Assembly: GCF_000211835.1 (NCBI RefSeq)
Contig: NZ_AEGR01000055.1
Coordinates: 1 to 58,758 of the forward strand
From: Hylemonella gracilis ATCC 19624
GTDB taxonomy: Bacteria > Pseudomonadota > Gammaproteobacteria > Burkholderiales > Burkholderiaceae_C
DNA: 58,758 nucleotides
Direction: 5' to 3'
Each line of letters begins with the position of its first letter. The stretch's first letter is position 1. The position numbers were made by a program, and so were the translations under genes. Positions 38,781 to 46,605 of the stretch are shown piece after piece. Under the pieces are notes generated by a model, which saw only the letters and a program-made list of their open reading frames with translations, did not search any database and was not told the origin of the DNA.

Positions 38781-39575
38781 TCAATGGGCCTGCGCGCGCG
38801 AAACGAGAAAATCAACGATGTGGTTGCGCAGCGCGTAGTAGCCGTCCAGGTGGTGCAGCCCGGCACGTTGGCGATCACGCGGCAGCGGGTTGACCACCAC
38901 CTCGGCGATGCCGCCGGGCTGGTAGCGGCCTTCACGCTCGCCGCCATTGCGCATGAGCAGGATGCGGTCGGCCAGCAGAATGGCCTCGTCCACGTCGTGC
39001 GTGATCATGAACACGGTCTGCTGCGTCTGGCGCACGATGGCCATCAATTCGTCCTGGATGGCGCCTCGCGTCAGGGCGTCCAGCGCGCCGAAGGGCTCGT
39101 CCAGCAGCAGCATCTTGGGCGCGATGGAGAAGGCACGCGCGATGCCCACGCGCTGCTTCATGCCACCCGACAACTCGCTGGGTTTGCGGTCGATGGCGTG
39201 GCTCAGGCCCACCATCTCGACGTAGCGCTCCACATGGGCGCGCAGTTCGGCGGCCTTCATCTCCGGCCAGCGCGAGCGCACGGCGAAGGCGATGTTCTGC
39301 CGCACGCTGAGCCAAGGCATCAAGGCGTGCCCTTGGAAGACCACGCCGCGCTCCAGACTGGGCCCCGAGACCTCGCGTCCGTCCATGAAGACATGGCCGG
39401 CGCTGGCCTGGTCCAACCCCGCCAGCACATTCAGGATGGTGGTCTTGCCGCAGCCCGAATGGCCGATGATGCAAACGAACTCGCCCTTGTCGAGCGTGAA
39501 GGAGACATCGGCGAAGACCGGCCGCTCGGGCACATAGGCCTTGGCCAGCCCTTCGATTTTGAGGAAGGTCTTCAC
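38781..39575 (-). CDS. NitT/TauT-type ABC transporter ATPase (CynD/NrtD-like)
   Basis: This ATPase (264 residues from the GTG at 39575) has Walker A GHSGCGKTT, the Q-loop in VVFQGHALMPWLSVRQNI, the signature LSGGMKQRV, Walker B MLLLDEPFGALD and the switch His in MITHDVDEA. It energises the adjacent permease and belongs to the nitrate/cyanate/taurine group. An ATG at 39641 in the same frame would overlap the permease gene by 11 bases and add 22 residues that look unlike the family, so I prefer the GTG; the choice is not certain. cynS follows 36 bases downstream. Confidence 0.88.
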   Translation of the reverse strand: MKTFLKIEGLAKAYVPERPVFADVSFTLDKGEFVCIIGHSGCGKTTILNVLAGLDQASAGHVFMDGREVSGPSLERGVVFQGHALMPWLSVRQNIAFAVRSRWPEMKAAELRAHVERYVEMVGLSHAIDRKPSELSGGMKQRVGIARAFSIAPKMLLLDEPFGALDALTRGAIQDELMAIVRQTQQTVFMITHDVDEAILLADRILLMRNGGEREGRYQPGGIAEVVVNPLPRDRQRAGLHHLDGYYALRNHIVDFLVSRAQAH

Positions 39576-39630
39576 GCCGACTGGCTCCGTACCCGGGTTG
39601 CGCGATTCATGGCGAGCAGCATTGCGAGCT

Positions 39631-40548
39631 TCACTCCACATAGGTCACGGCCTTCTGCAGGCGGCCGAACAACAGGTCGAGCAGCATGCCCACGACGCCG
39701 ATGACGGTGATCGCGAAGATCACGTTGGACAGCGAGAGGTTGTTCCATTCGTTCCAGACGAAATAGCCGATGCCCGTGCCGCCGACCAGCATTTCGGCCG
39801 CCACGATGACCAGCCAGGCGATGCCCATGCTGATGCGCATGCCCGTGACGATGGTGGGCGCGGCCGCGGGCAGGATGACCAGGAAAGCTTTTCGCAGCGG
39901 GCTGACTTCCAGCGTGGCCGCGACGTTGAGCCAATCGCGCCGCACCGCCGCCACGCCAAACGCCGTGTTGATGAGCATGGGCCAGACCGAGCAGATGAAG
40001 ATCACGAAGATGCCGCTGGCCGAGGAATCCTTGATGGTGTAGAGCGCCAGCGGCATCCAGGCCAGGGGGCTGATGGGCTTGAGCACCTGGATGTACGGGT
40101 CGAGGGCGCGCCGCAGCAAGGGCGACATGCCGATCACGAAACCCAAGGGCACGGCCACCAAACAGGCCAGCAAGAAGCCCAGCCCCACGCGCGCCAACGA
40201 ATGGCCGAGCTGGATCGCGATGCCCTTGTCGTTCGGACCGTTGTCGTAGAAGGGGTTGCTCAGGTGTTTCCACGCGGTGCGCGCGAATTCGGCCGGTGCG
40301 GGGAAACCGCCTTGCTTGCCCGACGCGGAGGCACCCGCCGCCGCGCCCGGGTCCTTGCCCATCATCTTGAGGTACTCGATTTCCTCGGGCGTCAGGTTGG
40401 CGGCCCCGCCCGCCGCGGAGGCCACAGGCACGGTCGCGACGTGCCAAACGAACGCCAGCATCAGGAACAGGAGCAGGGACAACAGGGCCGCGCGTGGCCC
40501 CTGTGCTTGCAGTACGCGTTTCATGCGAATGCCATCGGGGGAGTTCAC
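39631..40548 (-). CDS. NitT/TauT-type ABC transporter permease (CynB/NrtB-like)
   Basis: This 305-residue permease has an N-terminal helix, a polar segment of about 85 residues and a BPD-type core of five helices with the EAA loop in EVSPLRKAFLVILPAAAPTIVTG. PLAWMPLALYTIKDSSAS is typical of the NrtB/CynB group. The GTG start at 40548 overlaps the stop of the binding-protein gene (GTGA), so coupling is likely; an ATG at 40524 has no good ribosome-binding site. It is one of three contiguous transporter genes. Confidence 0.87.
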   Translation of the reverse strand: MNSPDGIRMKRVLQAQGPRAALLSLLLFLMLAFVWHVATVPVASAAGGAANLTPEEIEYLKMMGKDPGAAAGASASGKQGGFPAPAEFARTAWKHLSNPFYDNGPNDKGIAIQLGHSLARVGLGFLLACLVAVPLGFVIGMSPLLRRALDPYIQVLKPISPLAWMPLALYTIKDSSASGIFVIFICSVWPMLINTAFGVAAVRRDWLNVAATLEVSPLRKAFLVILPAAAPTIVTGMRISMGIAWLVIVAAEMLVGGTGIGYFVWNEWNNLSLSNVIFAITVIGVVGMLLDLLFGRLQKAVTYVE

Positions 40549-41978
40549 GCCGCCTTGCGGATCTTGAAGCTCTTGGCGTAATCGGCGGCCTTGGCCGGGT
40601 CGAACTCACGCCCCATGATCTTGAACTTGGGGTAGCTGCCCTCGGGCACGGGTTGACCCAGGGCGGCCATCTGCTTCTTGGCGTCGGTGAGCAGGAAGAC
40701 CTTCTCGGCGATCTGCTTGTAATTCACATCGCCCTGCAGATAGCCCCAACGCTGCATCTGCGTGAGCATCCACACCGCCATGCTCTGCCAGGGCATGGGG
40801 TCGAAGTCGGCGCGGTTGGGCACGTTCTGCACCTTGCCCAGGCCGTCGGCGAACTTGCCGGTCAGCACCTGCTGCAACACGATCTCGGGTTGGTTCAGGT
40901 ACTGCGCGGGCGCGATGGTCTTGGCGATCAGTTCGCGGTTCTCGGCCTTGCGCGCCATGGCCGCCGAAGTCAGCACGGCACGGTACAGGGCGGCGAAGGT
41001 GTTGGGGTTCTGCTGAATGAAGTCGGCGCTGGTGCCGAAGGCACAGCACGGGTGACCATCCCACAGGTCCTTGGTCAGCAGATGGATGAAACCGATTTCC
41101 TCGTACACCGCGCGCTGGTTGAAGGGATCAGGGCCGAGGTAGCCGTCGATGTTGCCGGCACGCAGGTTGGCCACCATCTCGGGCGGCGGCACGACGCGGA
41201 TTTGGATGTCGGTGTCCGGGTTCAAGCCATGCTCGGCCACGTAATAACGCAGCAGGAAGTTGTGCATGGAATAGTCGAAGGGCACGGCGAACTTGAAGCC
41301 CTTCCAGTCCTTGGGATCGCGTTTGTCCTTGTGCTTGAGCGCCAGGGTGATGGCCTGGCCATTGGTGTTCTGGATCGCCGCCACCTGCATGGGCGCGGGG
41401 TTGGACCCCAGGCCCAGACTCATGGCCAGTGGCATGGGGCTCAGGAAGTGCGTGGCGTCGTACTCCTTGTTGAGCATCTTGTCGCGGATCAGCGCCCAGC
41501 CCGCCGTCTTGACCACTTCCACGTTCAAGCCCTGCTGGCTGTAGAAGCCCATGGGGTGGGCCATGATGAGGGGCGTGGCGCAAGTGATCGGGATGAAGCC
41601 GATCTTGATGTCTTTCTTCTCGAGCGCACCCTTGTCCTGCGCCATGGCCTGCAAGGCCGACACGGGCAGCAGCGAGGCGATGGCCGCGCGCGCGGTGTTC
41701 GCGCCCACGGCCTTGAGGAAACGACGGCGCACGCTGTCGACCGGGAAGATCGCCTTGATCAGGCTGGCCTCGACGAAGTCACGCGACAGGGCTTCGGCCT
41801 CGGTCGCGAGCGAGGCGCTGCGCGTGGCGGCCATCGACGCAGCGTGATCGGCCGGCGCGTGATCCTGACCGCAGGAACAGCGCAGCATCAGCGGACGGTC
41901 CGCGTCGTACGGTGCATAGGTCTGGGCATCCGTGTCGGACGAGACAGACGAGACGGGCTGGGCAGGCAGTCGGGACAT
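40545..41978 (-). CDS. NrtA/CynA-type ABC transporter substrate-binding protein with N-terminal extension
   Basis: This 477-residue protein binds the substrate of the transporter, probably cyanate or nitrate. The twin-arginine signal (VRRRFLKAVG, Arg at 84-86) is not at the N-terminus but follows about 80 residues that include RCSCGQDH (Cys34, Cys36, His40) and His45. The mature domain has IKIGFIPITCATPLIMAH and PEMVANLRAGNIDGYLGPDP, characteristic of the NrtA/CmpA/CynA family. It is the first structural gene after the two-component pair, and a palindrome precedes it. Substrate choice rests mainly on the linked cynS. Confidence 0.85.
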   Translation of the reverse strand: MSRLPAQPVSSVSSDTDAQTYAPYDADRPLMLRCSCGQDHAPADHAASMAATRSASLATEAEALSRDFVEASLIKAIFPVDSVRRRFLKAVGANTARAAIASLLPVSALQAMAQDKGALEKKDIKIGFIPITCATPLIMAHPMGFYSQQGLNVEVVKTAGWALIRDKMLNKEYDATHFLSPMPLAMSLGLGSNPAPMQVAAIQNTNGQAITLALKHKDKRDPKDWKGFKFAVPFDYSMHNFLLRYYVAEHGLNPDTDIQIRVVPPPEMVANLRAGNIDGYLGPDPFNQRAVYEEIGFIHLLTKDLWDGHPCCAFGTSADFIQQNPNTFAALYRAVLTSAAMARKAENRELIAKTIAPAQYLNQPEIVLQQVLTGKFADGLGKVQNVPNRADFDPMPWQSMAVWMLTQMQRWGYLQGDVNYKQIAEKVFLLTDAKKQMAALGQPVPEGSYPKFKIMGREFDPAKAADYAKSFKIRKAA

Positions 41979-42092
41979 GGCGCACCTCTTTCAAGAAAAG
42001 ATGCTGTCCTTACGCAAGTCGTGCGCCAGTCGCGTGGTCTGCACGCGGCTGGCGGTACTTCGGCGCAAAGTCGCCGATGATTTTTCGCGGCC

Positions 42093-42112
42093 TTGTAGGG
42101 CTGGCCCTACAA
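42093..42112. promoter_or_regulatory. Perfect palindrome, probable operator upstream of the transporter genes
   Basis: TTGTAGGGC (42093-42101) and GCCCTACAA (42104-42112) are perfect complements separated by two bases. The site overlaps the stop codon of the response-regulator gene and lies about 115 bases upstream of the binding-protein start. The two-base gap and the lack of a T tract argue against a terminator. It is a good candidate for the response regulator's own binding site. Confidence 0.5.
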
Positions 42113-42751
42113 ATTTCGGGACGTGGCATCGCGCTCGGCATAGAGCGCCAGCTCCACATCGTTCTTGGTTCCGGTCTTTTCGAGGATGCGCGCCCGGTAG
42201 GTGCTGACCGTGTTGGGTGCGAGGCCCAGCTGCGCACCAATCTCGCTCACGCTGCGCCCCTGGATGAGCAGACGGAAGACCTGGTGCTCGCGGTGTGACA
42301 GCGCCTCCGCACCGCCGCGCCCGGCCACCGCGCCGGCCAAGGCCTCGGCCGCGGCGGGTGTGACGAACACGCCGCCGGCCGCCGCCTTGCGCACGGCGGC
42401 CAGCATCACATCCGGGTCAGCGCTCTTATTCAAGTACCCCGCTGCGCCCAGCTTGATGCAACGCGCGGCGTACTGGCGCTCAGGATAGGTGCTGAGCATC
42501 AGCACGGGCAGGCGCGGGTGCGCGGTGCGCAACTGCTGCAGCACGTCCAGCCCATCGCGACCAGGCAGGGCGATGTCCAGCAGCACCAGGTCCAGCCGAT
42601 CAGCCATCACCTGCACCTGTTCCAACACATCCGGGCCGGTGGCGGCCTCGGCCACCACCTGCACACCCGGATCATCGGACAGGATCTGCTTGAGGCCCTC
42701 GCGCACGATGCGGTGGTCGTCGCCGATCAGGATGCGCAGGAGTTCGCTCAT
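42107..42751 (-). CDS. NarL/FixJ-type response regulator
   Basis: This 214-residue protein has a receiver domain with acidic residues in ILIGDDHRIVREGL, the phospho-acceptor Asp59 in LVLLDIALPGRDG and the conserved Lys in GAAGYLNKSAD. A LuxR-type helix-turn-helix follows (LSHREHQVFRLLIQGRSVSE, APNTVSTYRARILEKT). Its ATG overlaps the kinase stop codon by four bases, so it is the cognate partner of that kinase. The likely target is the transporter-cyanase operon downstream. Confidence 0.93.
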   Translation of the reverse strand: MSELLRILIGDDHRIVREGLKQILSDDPGVQVVAEAATGPDVLEQVQVMADRLDLVLLDIALPGRDGLDVLQQLRTAHPRLPVLMLSTYPERQYAARCIKLGAAGYLNKSADPDVMLAAVRKAAAGGVFVTPAAAEALAGAVAGRGGAEALSHREHQVFRLLIQGRSVSEIGAQLGLAPNTVSTYRARILEKTGTKNDVELALYAERDATSRNL

Positions 42752-43941
42752 GGCGTCACCGGCATCAGCAAGGCGAACGTCGTACCGCGACCCGGCTGGC
42801 TGTCGATGGTCACCTGGCCACCGAAGTGGCGCGCGCGTTCGCGCATGCCCATCACGCCATAGGCCGTGGCGGCCTCGAAGGCCTCGGGCGCCGCGCCCCG
42901 CCCGTCATCGCGCACGCTCAGGCGCAACTGGCACGCATCGGCCTCGATGCGGATGGCGACAGCGCGGGCCTGGGCATGACGGCCCACATTGCTCAACATT
43001 TCCTGGAAGATGCGGAACACCGCCATGGCCGCGGGCTCGGGCAGCTCGACGCCCGCCTGCACGTCCATCTGCCAGGTCAGGTCCAGCTCGGCGGATTGCA
43101 CGAATTCCTGGGCCTGCCATTCGAGCGCGGCCCACAGGCCCTGATGGTCCAGGATGCTGGGGCGCAGGTCGGTGATGATGCGTCCCACGTTCTCCACCGC
43201 GTTCTCGATCATGCGGCTCATGCCGTGGCACTTGCAGCGCAGGCGTTCACGCAGCGCGTCGGCCTCGTCGGGCGCGGGCGTTTCGCCCAGGCGCTTGGCC
43301 AGCCAGTTCACGTCCATCTTGAGCGCGACCAACAGGCTGCCCAGTTCGTCATGGACCTCGCGCGCGATGCGCGTGCGCTCGTCCTCGCGCGCCGAGTCCA
43401 GCCAGGCCGAGAGTTTGCGCATCTGCGACAGCGCGTCGGACAGCTCGCGCGTGCGCTCGTCGACGCGCAACTCCAGCTCCTCCTTGGCGCGGCGCAAGGC
43501 GTCGGCCGCCTGCTTGCGCGGCGTGATGTCCACGATGGTGGCCATCGCGCCCAGCACCATGCCGTTGTCGACCACCGGGTGCGAGGTGTACTCGGCCGGA
43601 AAACTGGTGCCGTCGCGCCGCCAGAGCACCTCGTTGTCGATCCGGCAGGACTGGCCCTGGCGGAAGGCGTTGAAGATCGGGCAGTCGCGCTCGTGGTAAG
43701 GCTGGCCGTCCTGGCGCGTGTGGTGGATCAGCTCGTGCATGTTGCGGCCGATCACCTCGACCGGCTCGTAGCCCAGCATGCGCGCACCCGCCGCGTTGAT
43801 GAAGATGCAGCGCCCCGCGAGGTTGACGCCGAACATGCCCTCGCCGGTCGATTCGAGCAAGAGGGCCAGGCGGTCGCGCCACAGCGGATGGGCCAGGGAC
43901 TGGCCTTCGTGTTGCGCGGGGGTTTCAAGCGAGGAAGACAT
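42748..43941 (-). CDS. PAS-domain sensor histidine kinase (NarX/NreB-like HisKA_3 class)
   Basis: This 397-residue kinase has no membrane helix. A PAS domain spans about residues 20-145 (LLESTGEGMFGVNLAGRCIF, LGYEPVEVIGRNMHELIHHT). After a coiled coil comes the HisKA_3 box with phospho-acceptor His197 in REDERTRIAREVHDELGSLL, then a HATPase domain with RDDGRG and GVMGMRERARHFGG. A cytoplasmic sensor of redox state, oxygen or a metabolite is possible, but the PAS ligand is unknown. It starts the minus-strand array that leads to cynS. Confidence 0.92.
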   Translation of the reverse strand: MSSSLETPAQHEGQSLAHPLWRDRLALLLESTGEGMFGVNLAGRCIFINAAGARMLGYEPVEVIGRNMHELIHHTRQDGQPYHERDCPIFNAFRQGQSCRIDNEVLWRRDGTSFPAEYTSHPVVDNGMVLGAMATIVDITPRKQAADALRRAKEELELRVDERTRELSDALSQMRKLSAWLDSAREDERTRIAREVHDELGSLLVALKMDVNWLAKRLGETPAPDEADALRERLRCKCHGMSRMIENAVENVGRIITDLRPSILDHQGLWAALEWQAQEFVQSAELDLTWQMDVQAGVELPEPAAMAVFRIFQEMLSNVGRHAQARAVAIRIEADACQLRLSVRDDGRGAAPEAFEAATAYGVMGMRERARHFGGQVTIDSQPGRGTTFALLMPVTP

Positions 43942-44042
43942 GGCGGTGTTGGCAGGGTCTCATGGCAAGGAAGCAAGCGTCATGCCGCTGGCCATCGCTG
44001 GCTCACCCTAACCTTGGCCCTGACCTGGACCGCCCGCGGCCG

Positions 44043-44738
44043 CTACTGGGCGACGCCGTAACGCTGTCGGTAAGCGAGCACGCGCGCGTGGTCGGCGCCG
44101 GAGGCCCCGGCACCCTGGCACTCCAAGTAGCGCAGCAGGTCTTCCAGACGGGCGATGGTGGCCACCTGCATGCCCAGGCGATCGCGCACGTACTGCACGG
44201 CGCTGTAGGGCACGTCGGCGCCGTTCTCGGTCGCCATCTCCTGGCGGTCCAGCGCGATCACCACCGCGTGGGCCTGGGCGCCCGCGGCCTCGATGAGGGC
44301 GATCGATTCGCGCACCGCCGTGCCGGCCGACATCACGTCGTCCACGATCAGCACCCGGCCCTTGAGCGGCGCACCGACCAGCGAGCCGCCCTCGCCGTGG
44401 TCCTTGGCCTCCTTGCGGTTGTAGGCGAAGGGCCGGTTGTGGCCGCGCCGCGCCAGCTCCACCGCCACCGCCGCGCCCAGCGGAATGCCCTTGTAGGCGG
44501 GGCCAAAAATCATGTCGAATTCCAGCCCGCCCTCGCGCATCGCGTCCAGCAGCGCAGCCGCATAGAATTCCGCGAGCCGGCCCAGTTTGGCCCCGTCGTC
44601 GAACAGGCCCGCGTTGAAGAAGTAGGGCGAGAGCCGCCCCGCCTTGGTCTTGAACTCGCCAAAGCGCAGCACGCCGCATTCCACCGCGAAGGCCACGAAC
44701 TCCTGGGCCAACGCTTCCTTCTTTTCTTCACCCGCCAT
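44043..44738 (-). CDS. pyrE: Orotate phosphoribosyltransferase
   Basis: This 231-residue enzyme joins orotate and PRPP to form OMP in pyrimidine synthesis. The PRPP-binding motif is [14 protein letters not shown], and [32 protein letters not shown] and [15 protein letters not shown] are conserved PyrE segments. The start at 44738 is preceded by AAGGA; longer in-frame starts run into xth. Its start codon shares two bases with that of the divergent xth gene. Confidence 0.95.
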   Translation of the reverse strand: MAGEEKKEALAQEFVAFAVECGVLRFGEFKTKAGRLSPYFFNAGLFDDGAKLGRLAEFYAAALLDAMREGGLEFDMIFGPAYKGIPLGAAVAVELARRGHNRPFAYNRKEAKDHGEGGSLVGAPLKGRVLIVDDVMSAGTAVRESIALIEAAGAQAHAVVIALDRQEMATENGADVPYSAVQYVRDRLGMQVATIARLEDLLRYLECQGAGASGADHARVLAYRQRYGVAQ

Positions 44739-45549
44739 GGCTACAACATCCTTGTTCAATCTGGTCAGTCTCAACCTCAACGGCATCCGTTCCGCCACCA
44801 GCAAGGGGCTGGAAGCCTGGCTTGAAAAGACGCGCCCGGATTGTATTTGCGTGCAGGAAGTCAAGGCCCAGGCGCCGGACGTGGCCGGCAAGTTCGAGCA
44901 GCTCGCCGGCTTGCAAGGCCACTTCCATTACGCCGAGAAGAAGGGCTACTCGGGCGTGGCCGTCTACACGAAACACGCGCCCAGCGATGTGCTGATCGGC
45001 TACGGTTCGCCCGAGTTCGACGCCGAAGGCCGCTGGGTGGAACTGCGCTACGACACGCCCAAGCGCAAGCTCTCACTGATCAGTTGCTACTTCCCCAGCG
45101 GCTCCTCGGGGGAAGACCGCCAGCAGGCCAAGTTCCGCTTCCTCGACGAAATGTGGGCGCACCTGCAGTCGCTGCGCGGTCAGCGCGAATTCATCCTCTG
45201 CGGTGACGTGAACATCGCGCACAAGGAGATGGACCTGAAGAACTGGAAGGGCAACCTCAAGAACAGCGGTTTCCTGCCCGAGGAGCGTGCCTGGATGACC
45301 AAGCTGCTGGACCCGCAGCAGGGCGGCCTGGTCGACGTCTACCGCACGCTGGAACCCGAGGCCATCGACACCGCCTACACCTGGTGGAGCAACCGCGGTC
45401 AGGCCTACGCCAAGAACGTCGGCTGGCGCATCGACTACCACCTGGCCACGCCCGCCCTGGCGGCGCTGGCGCGCCAGACCGGCGTCTACAAGGACGAGAA
45501 GTTCAGCGATCACGCGCCGCTGTCGGTCAGGTACGACCTGACGATCTGA
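44737..45549 (+). CDS. xth: Exodeoxyribonuclease III (AP endonuclease)
   Basis: This 270-residue enzyme of the ExoIII family cleaves DNA at abasic sites in base excision repair. The active-site motifs are [38 protein letters not shown] and the terminal [12 protein letters not shown] with the catalytic Asp-His. The ATG at 44737 gives [13 protein letters not shown]; no Shine-Dalgarno sequence precedes it, and a TTG at 44752 is an alternative. It is divergent from pyrE, and the two start codons overlap in the tetranucleotide CATG. Confidence 0.93.
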   Translation: MATTSLFNLVSLNLNGIRSATSKGLEAWLEKTRPDCICVQEVKAQAPDVAGKFEQLAGLQGHFHYAEKKGYSGVAVYTKHAPSDVLIGYGSPEFDAEGRWVELRYDTPKRKLSLISCYFPSGSSGEDRQQAKFRFLDEMWAHLQSLRGQREFILCGDVNIAHKEMDLKNWKGNLKNSGFLPEERAWMTKLLDPQQGGLVDVYRTLEPEAIDTAYTWWSNRGQAYAKNVGWRIDYHLATPALAALARQTGVYKDEKFSDHAPLSVRYDLTI

Positions 45550-45641
45550 CAAGAAAAAGGCGCACCTCTTGTCCACTGCGGGACGGACGGCCGCGGGACC
45601 GGGGACTAACATCCCCGCGGACCATCCTGCGGAGCACGCCC

Positions 45642-46550
45642 ATGATCGAGACCTGGCTACAAGCCCTGCCCCATGGCATTCACCTGAGCTGCCGCGCCTC
45701 GGGCACCCCCGGCCGACCTGTGCTGCTCTTCCTGCACGGCTTTCCGGAAGCGGCTTTCGTCTGGGACGAACTGCTCGAACATTTCACCCGGCCTGAGAAC
45801 GGCGGTTACCGCTGCGTGGCGCCCAATCTGCGCGGCTACGAGCGCTCGAGCGCGCCGCCAGAACCCGCCGCCTACCGCGCCAAGCATCTGGTGCAAGACA
45901 TCGCGGCCCTGATCGCCGTCGAATCCCCCGGCCAGCCCCTGGCCTGCCTGGTCGCGCACGACTGGGGCGGCGCCGTGGCCTGGAACTTGGCCAACCAACA
46001 ACCCGCGCTGATCCAGCGCCTGGCCATACTCAACTCGCCGCACCCGGGCACCTTTCTGCGCGAGCTGAAAAACAATCCGAAGCAGCAAGCGGCCAGCGCT
46101 TACATGAACTTTCTGATCCGGCCCGATGCCGAAGCCTTGCTGGCCGAGGACGACTACCGCCGCCTCTGGGACTTTTTCCTGAACCTGGGTGCGGGTGAAG
46201 ATGGCTACGGCTGGCTAACCGATGAACTGAAAGAACGCTACCGAGCCGTCTGGGACCAGGGCCTGACGGGCGGCCTCAACTACTACCGCGCCTCGCCGCT
46301 GCGCCCGCCCAGGCCAGAGGACGCGGCGGCCAGCCAGATCGAACTGCCGCGCGAGATGTTGACCATCGCCGTGCCCACCCTGGTGCTCTGGGGCCTGGGC
46401 GACACCGCTTTGCCACCGGAACTCATCGAGGGCTTGGAAGACTACATCCCGCAACTCACGCTGGAACGGGTGCCCGAAGCCACGCATTGGATCGTGCACG
46501 AACAAGCCGGGCGGGTCATTCAAGCGCTGCAGCGTTTTCTCGCGGCTTAG
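45642..46550 (+). CDS. Alpha/beta hydrolase, epoxide hydrolase-like
   Basis: This 302-residue protein has the epoxide hydrolase/haloalkane dehalogenase pattern: the oxyanion motif LFLHGFPEAAFVW, the nucleophile Asp in LVAHDWGGAVAWN, the acid in VLWGLGDTALPPELI and the His in EATHWIVHEQ. An Asp nucleophile rather than Ser supports epoxide hydrolase or fluoroacetate dehalogenase chemistry over esterase activity. There is no signal peptide. GGAG precedes the ATG at 45642. Substrate unknown. Confidence 0.87.
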   Translation: MIETWLQALPHGIHLSCRASGTPGRPVLLFLHGFPEAAFVWDELLEHFTRPENGGYRCVAPNLRGYERSSAPPEPAAYRAKHLVQDIAALIAVESPGQPLACLVAHDWGGAVAWNLANQQPALIQRLAILNSPHPGTFLRELKNNPKQQAASAYMNFLIRPDAEALLAEDDYRRLWDFFLNLGAGEDGYGWLTDELKERYRAVWDQGLTGGLNYYRASPLRPPRPEDAAASQIELPREMLTIAVPTLVLWGLGDTALPPELIEGLEDYIPQLTLERVPEATHWIVHEQAGRVIQALQRFLAA

Positions 46551-46605
46551 GCCACGGCTGCACCGATCGGCCGCGTGCCATTCACCGCGCGCGGCGCCCA
46601 GTGGA

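Noticed and set aside
37995-39704. Plus-strand frame spanning cynS and the ABC ATPase gene
   Set aside because: It is antisense to two genes with intact catalytic motifs and shows no domain of its own.
45590-45625. CGGGGA/TCCCCG stem downstream of xth as a terminator
   Set aside because: The stem is perfect but no T tract follows on either strand, so it is only a possible structure.
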